A DNA stretch of 7,186 nucleotides from an uncultured Candidatus Saccharibacteria bacterium (lineage in GTDB: Bacteria > Patescibacteria > Saccharimonadia > Saccharimonadales > UBA10212), in assembly GCA_946478715.1 (NCBI GenBank), contig CAMLDA010000031.1, forward strand, positions 1-7,186, written 5' to 3'. Every line of letters starts with the position of its first letter. The first letter of the stretch is position 1. The translations under genes and the position numbers were made by a program. Of the stretch, positions 4,940-7,186 are shown one piece after another. Below the pieces are notes generated by a model. That model was given only the letters and a program-made list of their open reading frames with translations. It had not been told where the DNA came from and ran no database searches.

Positions 4940-6223
4940 ATGAGAGTTAAATCAAGCGGCCCTGTCCGACTGCTAAAGACAGCCAGCTTCAGAAAGCTGT
5001 TCATGGGCCAAGCCGTATCAGGACTGGGAGACTGGGTGGCGACATTCGGCTTCATCGCCTTGGCGTATGACCTGACGCATAACACCAACTACGTGGCCTG
5101 GATCCTGATAATCCGGCTGGTGCCGCCGCTGCTGGCGGCGCCCTTCGGAGGCATACTGGCTGACCGGCTGCCGCGTAGGCCGCTGATGATAAGCCTGGAT
5201 ATCGCCCGGGCGGGCCTGATAGCCCTTGTCCCGTTCCTGAACATCTGGCTGATATTCGCGATCGCCTTCGTACATGAGTTTCTGGCGCTCTTTTATTATC
5301 CGGCACGGGATTCCGCCCTTCCCGACCTGGTACCAAAAAAAATGCTGGCTGCGGCCAACGGGCTTATCCTGGCCTCTTCATACGGCACTCTGCCTATTGC
5401 CGGGGCGATTTTCAGCGCCGTCAGGAACTCCTCTTCGCTGGTGCCGGTCTGGTTTCCTTTCCATCACATAATCAACCAGCGGCCGGTGGCGCTGGTTTTC
5501 TTTCTGGACAGCCTGACTTTTCTCTTCTCGGCGGTTATGGTCTACATGATGAGTATCCCTCATCGCGGCGCCGCTAATAAAAACGGCCTGAGGGATGAAT
5601 TCATGGAAGGCGTCCGTTATATATGGGATAACAGGCCGGTGCGGCTGCTGGCGCTGGGTATCCTGATGGCGATGTTCGGCGGAGGCGTGCTTTTTGCCGT
5701 AGGTATCGCTTATGTCAGGGAAACCTTGAACGGGAGCGATTCGACCTTCGGGTGGCTGGCATCGCTATGGGGCGCCGGGATGGCTCTTGGCCTGCTGCTG
5801 GTCAGAAAGCTTATAAGCTGGCGCGGCGGGGCCTACGTGTTCGTTGCGTCTGTGGCTTTTTGCGGCGCTTTGCTGATAAGCATGGCCCTGGTTTCCAAAG
5901 TATTCCTGGCCTTTGCATTCGCGGTGCCGTTCGGCATGGCTTTTGCGCTGGCGATAACTTTAGCCATGAGCCTGGCGCAGACTTGGTCTGATGAGGCCGT
6001 GCGCGGGCGTACTCTTGGCGGGCTGCAGCTGCTTTATCGAGGCGGCCTGGCGGCCGGCGCGCTGATAATGGGGGCGGTCGCCCATGAAGTCCACGCTGTA
6101 ACGCTGATAATCCGCCTTGATAGCAATCAGCTGAGCATGATTATCAGCGGATTGCTTATAATCGTCTCCGCAGGAGTATCCAGCCGGATGCTCCATCTGC
6201 CCAAAAAGAAACTTTCGGCGTGA
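4940..6223 (+). CDS. MFS transporter, EntS/MFS_3-like exporter
   Basis: The 427-aa product has about 12 hydrophobic helices, the usual size for the major facilitator superfamily. Helix 1 starts after a short basic N-terminus (FRKLFMGQAVSGLGDW, 17-32). The loop between helices 2 and 3 carries motif A, GGILADRLPRRPLM (70-83). The segment FYYPARDSALPDLVP (118-132), then AAANGL, is typical of the MFS_3/enterobactin-exporter-like branch. Members export siderophores, drugs or other small molecules by proton antiport; the substrate here is unknown. The ATG at 4940 follows a TATAAT by 10 bases with no Shine-Dalgarno, and no better in-frame start exists. The gene uses ATA for Ile often, unlike the upstream membrane operon. 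It ends in TGA, and no terminator is seen before the next small ORF. Confidence 0.92.
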   Translation: MRVKSSGPVRLLKTASFRKLFMGQAVSGLGDWVATFGFIALAYDLTHNTNYVAWILIIRLVPPLLAAPFGGILADRLPRRPLMISLDIARAGLIALVPFLNIWLIFAIAFVHEFLALFYYPARDSALPDLVPKKMLAAANGLILASSYGTLPIAGAIFSAVRNSSSLVPVWFPFHHIINQRPVALVFFLDSLTFLFSAVMVYMMSIPHRGAANKNGLRDEFMEGVRYIWDNRPVRLLALGILMAMFGGGVLFAVGIAYVRETLNGSDSTFGWLASLWGAGMALGLLLVRKLISWRGGAYVFVASVAFCGALLISMALVSKVFLAFAFAVPFGMAFALAITLAMSLAQTWSDEAVRGRTLGGLQLLYRGGLAAGALIMGAVAHEVHAVTLIIRLDSNQLSMIISGLLIIVSAGVSSRMLHLPKKKLSA

Positions 6224-6256
6224 ATGTTTTTCCGCATATGTTAAAATCATAAGGTC

Positions 6257-6418
6257 TTGATTTTAAACAAACATCTCAACCTTAAATACGCCGCCGGCGC
6301 CCTGCACCGCCGCCATCACCTGTCTAACCAGAACACCTTGGAAATCGTTCTTACCCTTTTGTTGGTCAGCGTCATTTACCGCCTGCTGGCTTTTTTGAGC
6401 CGCGAAGCACGGTATTAA
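6257..6418 (+). CDS. Small 53-aa protein with one membrane helix, hypothetical
   Basis: The frame runs from TTG (6257) to TAA (6416-6418). The N-terminal half is basic (KHLNLKY, ALHRRHH) and the C-terminal half has one hydrophobic helix (EIVLTLLLVSVIYRLLAFL, about 29-47), followed by a charged tail (SREARY). Codon use resembles the neighbouring chromosomal genes. A -10-like TAAAAT (6242-6247) ends 9 bases before the TTG, and AAGG (6251-6254) is too close for a normal ribosome site, so a leaderless message is plausible. It begins 33 bases after the MFS stop and might be its partner, but nothing shows this. It is short and unrecognised and could be chance. Confidence 0.4.
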   Translation: MILNKHLNLKYAAGALHRRHHLSNQNTLEIVLTLLLVSVIYRLLAFLSREARY

Positions 6419-6504
6419 AATTCATACGCCAGCCCGGTTAATAATCTTATAGCCGGTTTATCTCATATGGGTTAAGGTGGTAATGCTAAAGAAGTGGAGG
6501 TTTT

Positions 6505-6684
6505 ATGGCAGCAAGATCCAGCAGCCCAAGGGGCTTCGCGGCCATGTCTAAGGAGCAGGCCGATAGAATCCGCAGTTTAGGCGGTAAAAAAAGCCCGATG
6601 AAATTCAAGAAGAATGACGCCCGCACCCGCGCCGCGGGCCGGCTTGGTGGCAGCCGTTCCCGCCGCCCCGCCAGCGACGACTGA
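6505..6684 (+). CDS. KGG-repeat small stress-type protein
   Basis: The 59-aa product is very basic. It follows the pattern of the KGG / stress-induced family (YciG/GsiB-like): RGFAAM (9-14), the typical R-G-F-A-x-M opening; then EQADRIRSLGGKKS (17-30), repeat one; FKKNDARTRAAGRLGG (34-49), repeat two; then a basic tail. Such proteins are small, hydrophilic and probably disordered; in other bacteria they are induced by stress, and their molecular role is not settled. The start is firm: GGAGG (6496-6500) lies 4 bases before the ATG. A clear intrinsic terminator follows the stop by 6 bases, so this is a single-gene unit or the end of a short one. The 86 bases upstream contain no promoter I would call. 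Confidence 0.85.
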   Translation: MAARSSSPRGFAAMSKEQADRIRSLGGKKSPMKFKKNDARTRAAGRLGGSRSRRPASDD

Positions 6685-6690
6685 TAAATC

Positions 6691-6715
6691 GAGGCCGAGC
6701 AGGCCTCTTTTTATT
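6691..6715 (+). terminator. Intrinsic terminator of the KGG gene
   Basis: GAGGCC (6691-6696) pairs perfectly with GGCCTC (6702-6707) across a GAGCA loop, followed by TTTTTATT (6708-6715). It lies 6 bases after the KGG stop codon. Confidence 0.85.
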
Positions 6716-6716
6716 A

Positions 6717-6745
6717 GTGACCTTCCACCTCTGTTATGTTATGAT
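6717..6745 (+). promoter_or_regulatory. Putative promoter of tRNA-Glu
   Basis: GTGACC (6717-6722, four of six -35 matches), a 17-base spacer and TATGAT (6740-6745, five of six -10 matches) predict a start near 6752, 17 bases before the mature tRNA. It begins right after the KGG terminator, as expected for a separate unit. Confidence 0.5.
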
Positions 6746-6768
6746 TTTTTTGATTAGGAACAGCTGGC

Positions 6769-6843
6769 GGCCCCATCGTCTAGCGGTTAGGACACTGGGT
6801 TCTCATCCCAGCAACAGGGGTTCGATTCCCCTTGGGGTCACCA
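6769..6843 (+). tRNA. tRNA-Glu (anticodon CTC), CCA encoded
   Basis: The full cloverleaf is visible. The acceptor stem is GGCCCCA 6769-6775 with TGGGGTC 6833-6839, then A73 and an encoded CCA (6841-6843). The anticodon stem CTGGG/CCCAG flanks loop TTCTCAT, with anticodon CTC reading GAG codons. The T-arm is AGGGG-TTCGATT-CCCCT (to 6832). The D-arm holds AGCGGTTAGGAC. The length of 75 nt includes CCA. The convergent gene downstream ends 11 bases away, and no terminator is seen in between. Confidence 0.97.
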
Positions 6844-6854
6844 ATTGCGCCTAA

Positions 6855-7186
6855 TCATGGTTTATAGCCGACCATCGAGCCGGAGCCGACAAGCGATATC
6901 CAGGTCTGGCCGGCGTCCAGTTTCATGGCCGAACCCTGCGAGTCTTTGAAAGCGAGCTGGCCGCTGGTGCCGGTCTTGCTCCAGCTGCCTATAGCTACTC
7001 CTCCATCCTGGAAGAAATAGGCCCGGCCGGTGCCGCTGTCTTCGTAGACGCTATGGTGGTTATCGGCGGCCAGACGGTAGCCCATTATCAGGGCGATGAC
7101 AACTTTCGGATGTAGCCGCACCCCTTTCCTATCCGCAGCACTGGTTAAATCAAGGTGGGGGGCTCCGCCCTCGCTCCTTAAATACG
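6855..7186 (-). CDS. C-terminal part of a DUF3048 (YerB-like) protein, 5' end outside window
   Basis: The minus-strand frame is open from the window edge to TGA at 6857-6855, giving about 110 residues. A GTG at 7121 could be mistaken for the start, but upstream codons continue the family pattern (YLRSEGGAPHLD at the edge), so the gene enters from beyond 7186. Family features seen are YRLAADNHHSVY, then GTGRAYFFQDGGVAIGSW, then KLDAGQTWISLV, matching the C-terminal DUF3048 domain, with its G-x-A-x-x-F-x-D-G-x-x-x-x-G-x-W and G-Q-T-W-I segments. DUF3048 proteins such as Bacillus YerB are secreted or lipid-anchored envelope proteins of unknown biochemical role; the signal region is not visible here. 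It is convergent with the tRNA. Confidence 0.85.
   Translation of the reverse strand, partial: YLRSEGGAPHLDLTSAADRKGVRLHPKVVIALIMGYRLAADNHHSVYEDSGTGRAYFFQDGGVAIGSWSKTGTSGQLAFKDSQGSAMKLDAGQTWISLVGSGSMVGYKP

Noticed and set aside
6280..7186. CCTTAAATACG present at 6280-6290 and again at the window end 7176-7186
   Set aside because: Both copies lie in coding sequence, in different genes and orientations relative to coding. Eleven bases without flanking similarity is weak, and the second copy is cut by the window edge.

Overview
The window looks like a chromosome segment of a small-genome bacterium, most likely of the Patescibacteria/CPR type (Saccharibacteria-like). This is inferred from a KGG-repeat small protein, a DUF3048-type protein, a compact layout with tiny gaps, and several genes whose -10 box lies only about 10 bases before the start codon. 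TGA ends four of the genes, so the UGA=Gly code of some CPR lineages is excluded. The lineage call is tentative.

Layout. Positions 1-100 (minus) hold the 5' end of a small basic protein. Positions 101-690 have no convincing gene but are rich in RNA structure: four hairpins at 162-314, then a near-consensus promoter (427-455) followed by a candidate small RNA (about 462-640) closed by an 8-bp stem that runs into a T-tract. A second near-consensus promoter (656-684) begins what appears to be a foreign operon: a structured leader (691-848), a 175-aa single-pass membrane protein (849-1376) and a 598-aa four-helix membrane protein with a large external part (1387-3183). Neither protein is recognised. 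The operon ends in a GNRA-capped hairpin, a 19-bp hairpin and a complete type III hammerhead self-cleaving ribozyme (3312-3366).

From 3376 on the style changes to ordinary chromosomal genes: a GH63/MGH1-like glycoside hydrolase (minus), a divergent MFS exporter, a 53-aa one-helix protein with a TTG start, a KGG stress-type protein with its terminator, tRNA-Glu(CTC), and the 3' end of a convergent DUF3048 gene that leaves the window.

How it fits together. The two membrane proteins are probably co-transcribed: the Shine-Dalgarno site of the second overlaps the stop of the first. They use Shine-Dalgarno sites, TAG stops and almost no ATA codons. The flanking genes use ATA freely, stop with TGA and in places look leaderless. 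The operon is therefore probably acquired. It carries RNA devices at both ends: a leader that could mask the first ribosome site, and a hammerhead that could cut the message 3' end just before the convergent hydrolase gene. The hammerhead-tailed membrane operon is the most interesting item in the window.
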